Origin: NORP240 sp038134485
Lineage (GTDB): Bacteria; Pseudomonadota; Gammaproteobacteria; Pseudomonadales; Pseudohongiellaceae
Direction: 5' to 3'
Assembly (NCBI GenBank): GCA_038134485.1
Contig: JAYPVG010000007.1
Span: 1-64,000 of the forward strand
DNA length: 64,000 nucleotides
The translations under genes were made by a program, and so were the position numbers. The notes under the pieces were generated by a model. That model ran no database searches and was not told where the DNA came from. It was given only the letters and a program-made list of their open reading frames with translations. Position 1 is the stretch's first letter. Every line of letters begins with the position of its first letter. Shown here in pieces: positions 51,725-60,744 of the stretch.

Positions 51725-52107
51725 CAGGCACTGCAGAACAAAAAACATGCCTTGGTCTTGCAGCTAGCTTTATCGAAGGGAAAGGTCTTTGGGTATCATG
51801 AAGCGGCGATGGTTTTGTTAATGAGAAAACAGCAGACGGCAAGGTGCTGATGGGTCTGCTCTGAATTTGGCACCGATGCGCCAGGGGAAAAGTCCCTTCC
51901 GGGTCGTTGTCAGATGACCCTTGCTCAGTCATATCATGACTGGTGGTGTGATTTCGAAACCAATCTTGAATATCGCAGGGAAAACTACCAAGGCTTGCTA
52001 ATGATCGGTGAGGATTTGCATCGCATTCTTCCCGGATAATTGTCGAACTCGGCTGGCCGTGCCGTGCGGTCGCCGGCAATGAACTCTTTATATCAGAAGG
52101 AAAAACG
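51725..52107. other. Structured spacer before metY
   Basis: 383 bases without a supported gene. Three consecutive hairpins lie at 51883-51942: AGGG/CCCT (51883-51897), GGGTC/GACCC (51901-51920) and CAGTCAT/ATGACTG (51926-51942). I see no SAM, SAH or cobalamin riboswitch signature. The leader could be a regulatory RNA for metY. Confidence 0.4.
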
Positions 52108-53379
52108 ATGAAAAAAGAAACTCTCTCTATACACGCAGGTTATCAAACGGATCCCACCACTAACTCGGTGGCGGTACCAATCTACCAGACAGTTGCTTAC
52201 GAATTCGATAACGCACAGCACGGCGCAGATCTTTTCAATCTGGCGGTTCCGGGAAACATTTACTCCCGCATAATGAACCCGACCTGCGATGTTCTGGAAC
52301 AGCGCGTGGCAGCATTAGAGGGAGGGCTGGCGGCACTGGCGGTTAGTTCCGGGATGGCTGCCATTAACTATGCGATCCTTAATATCGCCAGGGCTGGGGA
52401 CAACATCGTCACGGTACCGCAGCTCTATGGCGGGACCTATACCCTGTTCGCCCATATGTTGCCAAGCCAGGGCATAGAAGTGCGATTCGCGGAAACGGAT
52501 TCTGCCGAGGCTATTGAAAAGCTGATTGATGACAATACAAAGGCGGTATTTTGCGAAACCATAGGAAACCCGGCCGGCAATATTGTGGATATGGAATCGT
52601 TAGCTGCGGCGGCCCACCGTCACGGTGTAGCGGTAATTGTCGACAATACCGTCGCGACTCCCATCTTGTGGAACCCGATTGAGCACGGAGCCGATATCGT
52701 GGTGCACTCCCTCACCAAGTACGCCGCCGGTCATGGCACGTCCATCGGCGGCATAATCGTCGATTCCGGCAAATTTCCCTGGGCTGAGAACGCCGCGCGC
52801 TACCCGGGGCTGAATGAGCCAGAACCCTCCTATCACGGCGTTGTCTATACCGAGGCGCTGGCAGAGGCCGCCTACATCGGCCGGGCCCGAACAGTTCCGC
52901 TGCGCAATACCGGGTCGGCGATGTCGCCCATGAATGCGTTCCTGATTCTTCAGGGTATCGAGACTCTCGGATTGCGCATGGAGCGGCATTGTGACAATGC
53001 CCTGGCCGTGGCGAATTACCTGAACAATCATCCCAAGGTCGAGTGGGTCCGTTACGCCGGACTTGAAGGTGACCAGTACTTCGAACTGGCTCAGAAATAC
53101 TGTGGCGGCAAGCCGGCCTCTCTGCTTACTTTTGGAATACAGGGTGGATTCGATGCTGGGGTCAAATTTTACGATGAGCTCAAGATGATAAAGCGGCTGG
53201 TAAATATCGGGGACGCCAAGACTCTGGCCTGTCACCCGGCTTCTACGACGCACCGACAGCTGACTGAGGAAGAACAGGCAACTGCAGGCGTGTCGCCCGA
53301 GATGCTGCGTATCTGCGTGGGCATCGAGCACATTGACGACATTATCGAGGATATCGAGCAGGCTTTTGCGGTGGTTTAG
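52108..53379 (+). CDS. metY: O-acetylhomoserine (thiol)-lyase
   Basis: 423 aa, PLP enzyme of the Cys/Met metabolism family that makes homocysteine or methionine from O-acetylhomoserine and sulfide or methanethiol. Blocks: QTVAYEFDNAQHGADLFNL, YSRIMNPTCDVLEQRVAALE, CETIGNPAGNIVDMESL, VVHSLTKYAAGHGTSIGG with Schiff-base Lys204, and HPASTTHRQLTEEEQATAGV near the end. Cytosolic. GAAGGAAAAACG precedes the ATG. It stands alone; the long structured leader upstream could regulate it. Confidence 0.96.
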   Translation: MKKETLSIHAGYQTDPTTNSVAVPIYQTVAYEFDNAQHGADLFNLAVPGNIYSRIMNPTCDVLEQRVAALEGGLAALAVSSGMAAINYAILNIARAGDNIVTVPQLYGGTYTLFAHMLPSQGIEVRFAETDSAEAIEKLIDDNTKAVFCETIGNPAGNIVDMESLAAAAHRHGVAVIVDNTVATPILWNPIEHGADIVVHSLTKYAAGHGTSIGGIIVDSGKFPWAENAARYPGLNEPEPSYHGVVYTEALAEAAYIGRARTVPLRNTGSAMSPMNAFLILQGIETLGLRMERHCDNALAVANYLNNHPKVEWVRYAGLEGDQYFELAQKYCGGKPASLLTFGIQGGFDAGVKFYDELKMIKRLVNIGDAKTLACHPASTTHRQLTEEEQATAGVSPEMLRICVGIEHIDDIIEDIEQAFAVV

Positions 53380-53501
53380 GGTGTAATCGGCTTCTGATCC
53401 CGGCTCAAAACACGCCGAATTGGTTAGACATTTGACCAAAATGCTATTAGTCTCTGTGATCAGCGAAAATCCGCGCAACCTCAGCTATAACGGGGTCTGC
53501 G

Positions 53502-53529
53502 GCCGGCCCGATTGGCGGGTTGGGCCGGC
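53502..53529. terminator. GC-rich hairpin after metY
   Basis: GCCGGCCC (53502-53509) and GGGCCGGC (53522-53529), a perfect 8-bp stem with a 12-base loop but no T-tract. Possibly a Rho-assisted terminator, or a regulatory hairpin 40 bases before the next start. Confidence 0.4.
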
Positions 53530-53569
53530 GGGAAAATACTAAACAGTTCGAGAACAAGAAGGAACCACT

Positions 53570-54925
53570 ATGAAGCCTCTGTCTCTGCGCTTAATACCCC
53601 TGGCCTTCGGCCTGATCGGCGTGTCAGCCGTGGCCCAGGATGCACCGACTTTTTATGCTGATGCGTTGCCGGTTTTCCAGAAAAACTGCGTGGCGTGTCA
53701 CCAGGAAAATCCGCCTGACGTGGGCGGTATTTCGGCCCCCATGTCGCTGGCCAACTTCGAGGAAGCCAAGATCTGGGCGCCTCTGATTCGACGCGCGGTA
53801 GAAACCGGCTACATGCCTCCATGGGGAGCCCACGAGCGTCACAAGGGAGAGTTTCTTGGCGAGCGATATCTGGAAAAGGCGGAAAAAGAACTGCTGATTG
53901 CCTGGGTGGACGGGGGTGCTCTCGAGGGCGACCCTGCCGATGCCCAGAACAATGACAATCAGAGTATCGAAGTCGGTGCCACCGTATTGCCGCCGTCGGG
54001 CTGGTGGATCGGCGACCCTGATCTGGTGGTGGAATTCGAGCAGCCGGTTCATGTTGGCGAGGACATAGAGGATTGGCAGCCCACCGTGCGCATGCCTGTG
54101 CCGGAAGGTGCCCACACCGAACCCAAGTGGATATCCAAAGCTGAACTGGATCCCGGAGGCCCGCACGTGCACCACATCGTCTCCAGCCACATGGGAGTTG
54201 GCGTTCCCGGGAGGGGGCCTTTTACCTATCCGCAAGGCTGGGGTGTATTATTGCCTGAGAATCCGTTCATCACAGTAAACATGCACTATCACAAGGACAC
54301 TGGTCCGGGCACCGGGGTCGATGATATGACCCGCGCCGGTTTTAAGTTCTACGAAGATGGCGATGTGATCGACTACGTGGTGGAAACTAACCTGCTGCCG
54401 CACCGTGATTGGAAAATTCCTGCTGGTGCGTCTTACCACGAAGTCAACAACACCTTCGACATTGAAGAAGACATCTACCTGCTGAGCATGGGTCCGCATA
54501 TGCACTATCGGGGCGCGGCCATGCGCTACGAGTTGGAGTACCCCGACGGCGAGAAAGACACACTGCTATGGGTGCCCAAGTACGACTTTAACTGGCAATT
54601 TCTCTACGAGTACAAGGAGCCCCGATTCATACCTGCAGGTTCTACTCTGCATATGAGTTGGTGGTTCAATAACTCCGAAACCAATCCGTGGAATCCTGAT
54701 CCGACCCAGGATGTAGTTTATGGGCCAGCAACCACTGACGAGATGGCCAATGCCCGTATCTACTTTGCGCCGGCCAAGCCCAGAGGCATAGTGGTGGGAC
54801 GGGATTTGCCTGCGGACGTGCTGGCTGAGGCTCGAGCTTCGGAACAGCGCCGCAGGGAAAATACCCCGGTAGACTTCGGTCCTTCCGGTGACGATTTCAG
54901 CTGGTTGACTGAAGACGAGAACTAA
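53570..54925 (+). CDS. Cytochrome c / PHM-like copper monooxygenase fusion
   Basis: 451 aa, signal peptide of 23 residues (ending VSAVAQD). A c-type heme site C40-V-A-C43-H44 (NCVACHQEN) is followed by about 90 residues of helical linker. The C-terminal part resembles the copper type II ascorbate-dependent monooxygenases (PHM, DBM). All six copper ligands are identifiable: H201 and H202 with H239 (CuH, motifs PHVHHIVSSH and VNMHYHKD), H310 and H312 (PHMHYRG) and M392 (TTDEMANARIYF), matching PHM H107/H108/H172 and H242/H244/M314. Such enzymes hydroxylate an alpha carbon; here the heme domain may replace ascorbate as electron donor (inference). Substrate unknown. The gene has its own terminator and is upstream of the molybdenum hydroxylase operon. 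Confidence 0.88.
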   Translation: MKPLSLRLIPLAFGLIGVSAVAQDAPTFYADALPVFQKNCVACHQENPPDVGGISAPMSLANFEEAKIWAPLIRRAVETGYMPPWGAHERHKGEFLGERYLEKAEKELLIAWVDGGALEGDPADAQNNDNQSIEVGATVLPPSGWWIGDPDLVVEFEQPVHVGEDIEDWQPTVRMPVPEGAHTEPKWISKAELDPGGPHVHHIVSSHMGVGVPGRGPFTYPQGWGVLLPENPFITVNMHYHKDTGPGTGVDDMTRAGFKFYEDGDVIDYVVETNLLPHRDWKIPAGASYHEVNNTFDIEEDIYLLSMGPHMHYRGAAMRYELEYPDGEKDTLLWVPKYDFNWQFLYEYKEPRFIPAGSTLHMSWWFNNSETNPWNPDPTQDVVYGPATTDEMANARIYFAPAKPRGIVVGRDLPADVLAEARASEQRRRENTPVDFGPSGDDFSWLTEDEN

Positions 54926-54956
54926 TCGACTGGCTGAACAGCCAATCCATCACGGG

Positions 54957-54996
54957 AAAGGACGGAAGGGCGCAAAGACCTGACCGTCCTTTTTTG
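54957..54996 (+). terminator. Intrinsic terminator after the copper monooxygenase gene
   Basis: AAAGGACGG (54957-54965) and CCGTCCTTT (54984-54992) with an 18-base loop, followed by T residues (through 54995). It separates the monooxygenase gene from the Mo hydroxylase operon. Confidence 0.85.
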
Positions 54997-55053
54997 TTTG
55001 CAGACCAAGATCAGAATAATCAGCAAGGTTCATACTAATCGGGAAGGCAGGCT

Positions 55054-55692
55054 ATGAGTGACCCCTCAAATACATCGGATCAGAACAGTGCCACGGTGGC
55101 CCCTGAACTGACCCGCCGTGAATTTTTGCAATCCACCAGTGCCACGGTAGCTGCGACAGCGGTCGTGCCGGCTCTGGTTGGAGCTGGTTCTGCCAGCGCG
55201 CAGCAGACCGGCAATGACAGTACTGCTATCGAACTGGCAGTTAACGGTGTCTCTCGAGCAGTAGAGGTTCAGGATCACTGGACGCTGGTGGAATTGTTGA
55301 GGGACCATCTGCAGCTGACCGGCACTAAAGTAGGCTGCAACCGCAGTGAATGTGGAGCCTGCACGGTGCTGGTGGACGGTGAGCCGGTCTATGCCTGCAG
55401 CCAGCTGGCTGTCTGGATGGACGGACATAGCGTGACTACCATCGAGGGGCTGGCCAGTAACGGACAGCTGTCTGTAGTCCAGCAGGCCTTTGTCGATCAT
55501 AACGGTGCCCAATGTGGTTTTTGTACACCTGGTCAAATAATGACGGCAACTGCATTGTTATCCAGTAATCCCAGTCCTGATGCCGAACAGGTGAAGTCTG
55601 CGATGGTTGGTAACATTTGTCGCTGCTCCAACTACAATGCCATCGTTGAGGCGGTAGTCGACGCTGGTCGTCGAAACGGAGGCGCAGCATGA
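55054..55692 (+). CDS. Tat-exported 2Fe-2S subunit of molybdenum hydroxylase (PaoA-like)
   Basis: 212 aa. The twin-arginine signal TRREFLQSTSATVAATAVV (about 19-38) directs folded export. Two 2Fe-2S clusters: plant-type GCNRSECGACTVLV...YAC, and a helical domain CGFC...GNICRCSN. Xanthine dehydrogenase family. The Tat signal on this subunit is as in E. coli PaoA (YagT), whose PaoABC complex is a periplasmic aldehyde oxidoreductase. Electrons flow from the Mo centre through these clusters. It overlaps the next gene by four bases (ATGA). Confidence 0.94.
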   Translation: MSDPSNTSDQNSATVAPELTRREFLQSTSATVAATAVVPALVGAGSASAQQTGNDSTAIELAVNGVSRAVEVQDHWTLVELLRDHLQLTGTKVGCNRSECGACTVLVDGEPVYACSQLAVWMDGHSVTTIEGLASNGQLSVVQQAFVDHNGAQCGFCTPGQIMTATALLSSNPSPDAEQVKSAMVGNICRCSNYNAIVEAVVDAGRRNGGAA

Positions 55693-57857
55693 GTGAGCAG
55701 ATTAATTATGCTGTCGAACCAATGAACACCATTGGCAAAGGTACGGCGCGGGTCGATGCAGTAGAGCGAGTAACCGGCGAAGCCCTTTATACCCGGGATC
55801 AGCGCCTGCCCGGCATGCTATACGCTCGTATTCTGCGCAGCCGCGTTCCCCATGCCCGCATCACAGGTATCGACACCAGCAGGGCGGAACAACTGGACGG
55901 TGTGGTTGCGGTCATTACCCATGAAAATGCCCAGATTGTGTGGGGAGCCGGTTCAGTTTCCGGGGGCCGCCAGTACAATGATCCGATCAAAGAGGCCACA
56001 CTGCATCGCCGGTACATCTTCAATAATCCGGTCCGCTTCGTTGGCGAGCCGATTGCCGCGGTGGCTGCAGTCGATCGTCATACCGCGGAGCAAGCCCTGA
56101 GCCTTATCGAGGTGGAGTACGAGGAATTACCCTTTGTCCTGGAACCCGAAGAAGCGCTTCAGGAGACTGCCGCACAGATCTGGCCGGAAGGTAATCTCGC
56201 TCCGGATTTCCGCAATAATTTTGAACCGATGGTTACCCGTCGTGGTGAGATCGATGCCGGCTTCTCTCAGGCCGACCGGATATTTGAAGACCGTTACAGC
56301 ACGGCTTTTATACACAATGCCCAGATGGAACCCCGCTGTGCACTGGCGCACTGGGAAGGGGACAAGTTGACCCTTTACACTCCGACTCAGGGAATCTCCA
56401 ATTGTCGCCACGATACAGCCCGTGACCTTGGTCTTGCCGACCATCAGGTGCGCATTATCTGTCAATACATGGGTGGCGGGTTTGGTAACAAGAATCAGAA
56501 CCAGGATACTGATCTGATTGCCGCCACTCTGTCGCGGCGATCCAATGCGCCCGTAATGCTGGAGTACTCGCGAAAAGAGGATTGGCTAGGCGTTCACGGT
56601 CGCTGGCCGACGGTTCAGTATTACAAGATAGGAGTAACTAACGACGGCACTGTCACTGCCATGCAGATGAATGCGTACAGTGGAATGGGTCCATACCGCA
56701 AAAACTCTGGCGGAATCAGCGGCATGGATGCTTATGCCTGCGAAAATCTGGAGCGCACCATCTATCCGGTGTACACCAACAGGACTGTGTCAGGCAATTT
56801 CCGGGCACCTTCCGAGCCCCATGGGCATTTCGGCATCGAGTCTATGATGGATGAGATCGCTTACCAGATCGGCATGGACCCGGTTGAATTCACCCTGAAG
56901 AACATGCTGCGGCCCACTGATGCCATGCCTTTCACCAATTATTCCCTTGATCAGTGCATTGCCCGTGGTGCAGAGCTGTTCGACTGGCAGGCGCGTCGAC
57001 GGGTGACACCCGGATCTGATGAGGGACCGATCAAACGCGGAGCAGGGTTCTCATTTATGATGTTCCGGGCCGGTGTTGGCACCAGCAGTGCCATCGTGAA
57101 GGTAGACGGACGACAGCAATACACGCTATTTGTGGGCGTAACCGACATCGGTCCCGGCGCCAAAACGACTATGGGTATGATTGCTGCGGAAGAGCTCGGA
57201 GTGCCGTTGTCTCAGGTGGATATTGTTTCCGGTGATACTGACCGCTGTCCCTATTCCGTGGGCGAGTCGGGCAGTCGTACTACGATCATGACGGGCATTG
57301 CGGTGGTTGAGGCCTGCAAAAATCTCAAGCAACAGATTGCCCAGCGGGGAATGCCCGAGGGGGCGAATGTGCTGATTGCTTCGGCCACGCCAAACCCGAC
57401 CACCGACGGTAAAGTTCGTAATTGTTTTGCGGCGCATTTTTGCGAGGTTGAGGTCGATACCCGGCTGGGCACAACTGTAGTTACCAAGTACGTCGCGGTT
57501 CACGAGTCCGGACGACTGATCAACCCGCAGACAGCACTGGACCAGATCCGAGGCGCTACTATCCAGGGTATTGGTCAGGCGCTATACGAGAATACTTTAT
57601 ACGATCGCAACAACGGCCAACCGCTGACTTCTGGATATTACAGTGGCAGGCTGGCGACCCATCTGGATGTCCCGGACATCGAAGTTGAATTTATTGAGGT
57701 TGACGACGGTTACGGTCCATTTGGTGCCAAAACCGCTGGTGAGTCAGGCATTATTCTGTCCCCGGCGGCGGTCGCGAACGCGGTCAGTAACGCGGTCGGT
57801 CATCGCATGAAGGATCTGCCGATAACGCGCGACAGAATTCTGGAGGTGACCTCATGA
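55689..57857 (+). CDS. Molybdenum-binding catalytic subunit of hydroxylase (PaoC-like)
   Basis: 722 aa. Xanthine dehydrogenase/aldehyde oxidase large-subunit domain order: N-terminal a/b hammerhead (DAVERVTGEALYTRDQRLPG) then the Mo-cofactor domains. MEPRCALAHWEGDKLTLYTP, QYMGGGFGNKNQNQD and FRAPSEPHGHFGIESMMDEI are motifs for pterin binding; the base-catalyst Glu is in TAGESGIILSP. It oxidises an aldehyde or N-heterocycle with water as oxygen source. Exported with its Tat-bearing partner. Four-base overlaps on both sides. Length and motifs match PaoC better than bacterial XdhB. Confidence 0.94.
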   Translation: MSEQINYAVEPMNTIGKGTARVDAVERVTGEALYTRDQRLPGMLYARILRSRVPHARITGIDTSRAEQLDGVVAVITHENAQIVWGAGSVSGGRQYNDPIKEATLHRRYIFNNPVRFVGEPIAAVAAVDRHTAEQALSLIEVEYEELPFVLEPEEALQETAAQIWPEGNLAPDFRNNFEPMVTRRGEIDAGFSQADRIFEDRYSTAFIHNAQMEPRCALAHWEGDKLTLYTPTQGISNCRHDTARDLGLADHQVRIICQYMGGGFGNKNQNQDTDLIAATLSRRSNAPVMLEYSRKEDWLGVHGRWPTVQYYKIGVTNDGTVTAMQMNAYSGMGPYRKNSGGISGMDAYACENLERTIYPVYTNRTVSGNFRAPSEPHGHFGIESMMDEIAYQIGMDPVEFTLKNMLRPTDAMPFTNYSLDQCIARGAELFDWQARRRVTPGSDEGPIKRGAGFSFMMFRAGVGTSSAIVKVDGRQQYTLFVGVTDIGPGAKTTMGMIAAEELGVPLSQVDIVSGDTDRCPYSVGESGSRTTIMTGIAVVEACKNLKQQIAQRGMPEGANVLIASATPNPTTDGKVRNCFAAHFCEVEVDTRLGTTVVTKYVAVHESGRLINPQTALDQIRGATIQGIGQALYENTLYDRNNGQPLTSGYYSGRLATHLDVPDIEVEFIEVDDGYGPFGAKTAGESGIILSPAAVANAVSNAVGHRMKDLPITRDRILEVTS

Positions 57858-58852
57858 AGAAGTTTCAGAATCTGAATGCCAGCAGTCTGCAGCAAGCTTC
57901 CGAGCTGGCGCGTGAGGCTCTGACAAGAGGCCAGGCTATCGCTTTTTCCGGTGGTGGAACCGATTTGTTGCAACAGGTCAAAGATGGCACTGAACAGCCC
58001 GACGTGCTCATTAATCTGCGCACGGTAAGCGGCGCGGATCAGGTGTCAGAGAACGGTGCCGACGTTACGATAGGGGGCCAGATTTCCCTGACCGAGCTTG
58101 GCAATCACCCCCTTGTGAGAAGCCGGTTTCCGGTGCTCGCGGAAGCGGCTGCAGCGGTCGGTACCCCTCAAATCCGCAACGCCGGCACGTTGGCGGGAAA
58201 CGTCACCCAGCGACCGTGGTGCTGGTATTACCGTAACGGATTCAACTGCTACAAGGCTGGCGGAGACCAGTGTTTTTCGGTGGTTGGGGAGAATCAACAG
58301 CACGCAATTTTTGGTGGCGGTCCGAGTTACATAGTGCATCCTTCGGACATTGCTCCTGCACTGGTCGCTCTGGGGGCACGGTTTAATACCATAGGGTCTG
58401 ATGGTCAGCGCAGCCTTTCCGCTGATGAGTTTTTCCAGTTGCCGGCGCAGAATGCGCGCTACGAGAACAGTCTCGCCAGGGATGAACTTCTCGCCAGCGT
58501 AAGCCTGCCGGCAGGGAATTCCGGGGCGGTCAGCAGTTATCACAAGGTGATGGACCGTCAGGCCTGGACACATGCGGTGGTCAGTGCGGCGATGGTACTG
58601 CAGATCGAGGGCGGCACCATTATCAGTGCTTCCGTAGTGCTGGGCGGTGTGGCACCGATTCCCTGGCGCGCACGGGAAGCGGAGGCGGTTCTGGTCGGTC
58701 AGTCGGTGAACGCTGAGTTGGCGCGCGCGGCGGGACTGGCCGCTATCCGTAATGCCGAGCCACTGGCTAAAAATGCCTACAAGCTGCCCATGACCAGTGC
58801 CGTAGTGGAACGGCAGATACTGTCGCTGGCGGGCATAGAGAGTAGCGCGTGA
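57854..58852 (+). CDS. FAD-binding subunit of molybdenum hydroxylase, with Cys-rich insertion (PaoB-like)
   Basis: 332 aa. FAD site near the N-terminus (AFSGGGTDLLQQVKDG) and TPQIRNAGTLAGNVTQR. The stretch C123-W-Y-Y-R, C132-Y-K, C140 (PWCWYYRNGFNCYKAGGDQC) lies where PaoB and 4-hydroxybenzoyl-CoA reductase bind an extra 4Fe-4S cluster, so a fourth cluster is likely; only three Cys are clear. Passes electrons from 2Fe-2S to an unknown acceptor. Third gene of the operon, overlapping both neighbours by four bases. Confidence 0.92.
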   Translation: MKKFQNLNASSLQQASELAREALTRGQAIAFSGGGTDLLQQVKDGTEQPDVLINLRTVSGADQVSENGADVTIGGQISLTELGNHPLVRSRFPVLAEAAAAVGTPQIRNAGTLAGNVTQRPWCWYYRNGFNCYKAGGDQCFSVVGENQQHAIFGGGPSYIVHPSDIAPALVALGARFNTIGSDGQRSLSADEFFQLPAQNARYENSLARDELLASVSLPAGNSGAVSSYHKVMDRQAWTHAVVSAAMVLQIEGGTIISASVVLGGVAPIPWRAREAEAVLVGQSVNAELARAAGLAAIRNAEPLAKNAYKLPMTSAVVERQILSLAGIESSA

Positions 58853-59220
58853 AGAGAAGAGATTTCCTGCGCCTGCGGTCCAGCGGTGGACAATCCATAA
58901 TGGTGTTGTCATGCCAACAGCTGTATGTGCAATACAATGATGCGCATGCAGCTATAAACACCAGGGAGACAGAGCAATTCTCCCACGCCGAGGACTGGTG
59001 GAGTGGCGAGCCGCCACTGTCGGTAGAGTCTCCCCTGATGGATCAGCTTTTCGGGGAATTGCGGGCGAAAGTCGAGCAGGCTGACGTGCTGGTGCTTGAA
59101 GATCGCGAATGGCTGCAGGATGACAGATTCTCCAACCAGATAGATCAGCTACTTGCGGCATGTCGCGCCCGGGGTGGTGAAATCAGGTATTCGACCAGAG
59201 ATTCAATGACGCCGGTATAA
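58849..59220 (+). CDS. Small protein of the molybdenum hydroxylase operon, unknown
   Basis: 123 aa. GTG start inside the previous stop (GTGA). The N-terminus MKRRDFLRLRSSGGQ looks like a twin-arginine signal but lacks the long hydrophobic stretch that should follow (SIMVLSCQQLYVQY is short), so export is doubtful. The rest is acidic and helical (VEQADVLVLEDREWLQDD). No cofactor motif. Position at the operon end suggests an assembly or maturation factor, or the remnant of a signal peptide copied from a larger Tat protein. I do not recognise the family. Confidence 0.7.
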   Translation: MKRRDFLRLRSSGGQSIMVLSCQQLYVQYNDAHAAINTRETEQFSHAEDWWSGEPPLSVESPLMDQLFGELRAKVEQADVLVLEDREWLQDDRFSNQIDQLLAACRARGGEIRYSTRDSMTPV

Positions 59221-59233
59221 CAAGGGTCAGACG

Positions 59234-59536
59234 ATGAAAAAAATAGTCTTTTTGCCGGCGCTGCTTCTTATTCTGCAGTCCTGTGACCAGGCCGCGGATG
59301 AGCCAGTTTCATTGCAGCAGCAGGTAGTGGACGCTGTTGCGTCGGCATCCGATTTGCCCGCTGAAAACCTTATTCTGACGGTAGAAGGCGGCACCGTTCG
59401 GGTAACTGGCAGCCTCGAGTGTCAGGAATGCGGTGGCATGCGAACTCCGGGTGAAGAGGGCACTATTCAGCAGTCTCTGGGAGCGGTAATAAGAGCAGTA
59501 CCGGGCGTGACAGGCGTTGAATTTGACCTCAACTAA
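59234..59536 (+). CDS. Small lipoprotein, BON-like
   Basis: 100 aa. Lipobox LQSC (ILQSCDQAAD) near residue 17. The mature part has the alternating pattern of a BON domain: LQQQVVDAVASAS, ILTVEGGTVRVTGSLEC and the end AVPGVTGVEFDLN, with a CxxC (CQECGG) in the loop. BON domains bind membranes or ligands in periplasmic proteins. Role unknown. It follows the operon after 13 bases; AGGGTCAGACG precedes the ATG. Confidence 0.7.
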   Translation: MKKIVFLPALLLILQSCDQAADEPVSLQQQVVDAVASASDLPAENLILTVEGGTVRVTGSLECQECGGMRTPGEEGTIQQSLGAVIRAVPGVTGVEFDLN

Positions 59537-59564
59537 AAAAACATCAAGCCAAAGGTGAAGAACC

Positions 59565-60611
59565 ATGAATATCAGACCGTTACTTCTAGGTTTCACACTG
59601 ATTGTCCAGGCGCCTTTTTCTCTGGCACAAAATACCGACAATTACACGGCGCCGCGAACGGAATGGGGACAGCCGGATTTGCAGGGCGTGTGGAATTTCA
59701 ATTCCGAGACGCCCATGCAGCGCCCGGAACGCTATGGTACACGGGAATTTCTAACTCAGGACGAGATCGAGCAGGCCCGAGTTCGACAGGCGACCAGCCG
59801 GGCGGAAGCTGATGCACGAGAGGCGGAACTGGTGGTCAATCCCGAGGCTCCTCCGGCGGGCGCCGAAAGCACCGGGGGATATAACAATTTCTGGTACGAG
59901 CGGGCCAGTATCGGCGAGAATGTTCGCACTTCCCTGATCGTCTATCCTGCCGATGGCCGAATCCCACAAGCCGTAGAGGGTGCGCTGGTGCATACCGCGA
60001 ATCTGGGTCCTGATGTGCCGGGGGAAAGACCTGTCCGAGCGATATTTGGCGGGATCGGCAAGGACGGGCCCGAGGATCGCGGCCTGTCTGAGCGTTGCAT
60101 GATTGGATTTAATGCGGGCCCGCCTCTGACCGGGGGAGGCTACAACGCTAACTTGCAGATTTTCCAGAATCAGGACCATGTCGTCATCCTGACCGAGATG
60201 GTGCACGACGCTCGCATCGTTCCATTGGATGGCAGACCGCCGGTTGACGATGATCTGAGGTTCTGGACCGGCGATTCCAGAGGATTCTGGGATGGAGATA
60301 CCCTGGTCGTCGTCACACGGAATTTTTCTGACCTGGTGCCGAGTTTCAATCGCTTTGGAACCGCAAAGGATAAGATTCTGACGGAGCGATTCACGCGACT
60401 GGGACCTTATACCGTTGAATACCAGTGGACTCTCGAAGACCCCTCCACCTTTACCGATACGATATCGGCGGTACAACCGATGACGAAAGTGGCGGGTCAG
60501 CTCTATGAGTATGGTTGCCACGAAGGCAATTACGGCATGGAAAATCTGCTGCGCGGTGAGCGCATGAGCGAGCTTCGCGCTGCTGAAAGCGAGGGCGCCC
60601 AGAGTAACTAG
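59565..60611 (+). CDS. Secreted protein, PRTEWGQ paralogue 3 (unknown function)
   Basis: 348 aa, signal peptide of about 22 residues (ending SLAQNTD). Mature start YTAPRTEWGQPDLQGVWNF. Shares with the proteins at 15768 and 42521 the blocks DGPEDRGLSERCM, FNAGPPL, GDTLVVVTRNF, LTERFTRL and YGCHEGNYGMENLLRGERM, including both conserved Cys. AAAGGTGAAGAACC precedes the ATG. Fourth member of the family in the window if the divergent 41607 protein is counted. Lies between the Mo hydroxylase operon and the TPR gene; function unknown. Confidence 0.8.
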   Translation: MNIRPLLLGFTLIVQAPFSLAQNTDNYTAPRTEWGQPDLQGVWNFNSETPMQRPERYGTREFLTQDEIEQARVRQATSRAEADAREAELVVNPEAPPAGAESTGGYNNFWYERASIGENVRTSLIVYPADGRIPQAVEGALVHTANLGPDVPGERPVRAIFGGIGKDGPEDRGLSERCMIGFNAGPPLTGGGYNANLQIFQNQDHVVILTEMVHDARIVPLDGRPPVDDDLRFWTGDSRGFWDGDTLVVVTRNFSDLVPSFNRFGTAKDKILTERFTRLGPYTVEYQWTLEDPSTFTDTISAVQPMTKVAGQLYEYGCHEGNYGMENLLRGERMSELRAAESEGAQSN

Positions 60612-60744
60612 CCGGTAGGAAAAGGGAACGAGGGAACTTGTTCCCCTTGCAGAAACTTTCCGGCCCAGCGCGAAACTAACCCGACCTGAATTGCCAGCGC
60701 CTGATAAACGCCCTGTGGTCTACTACCTGATTCGAAGAATACCT

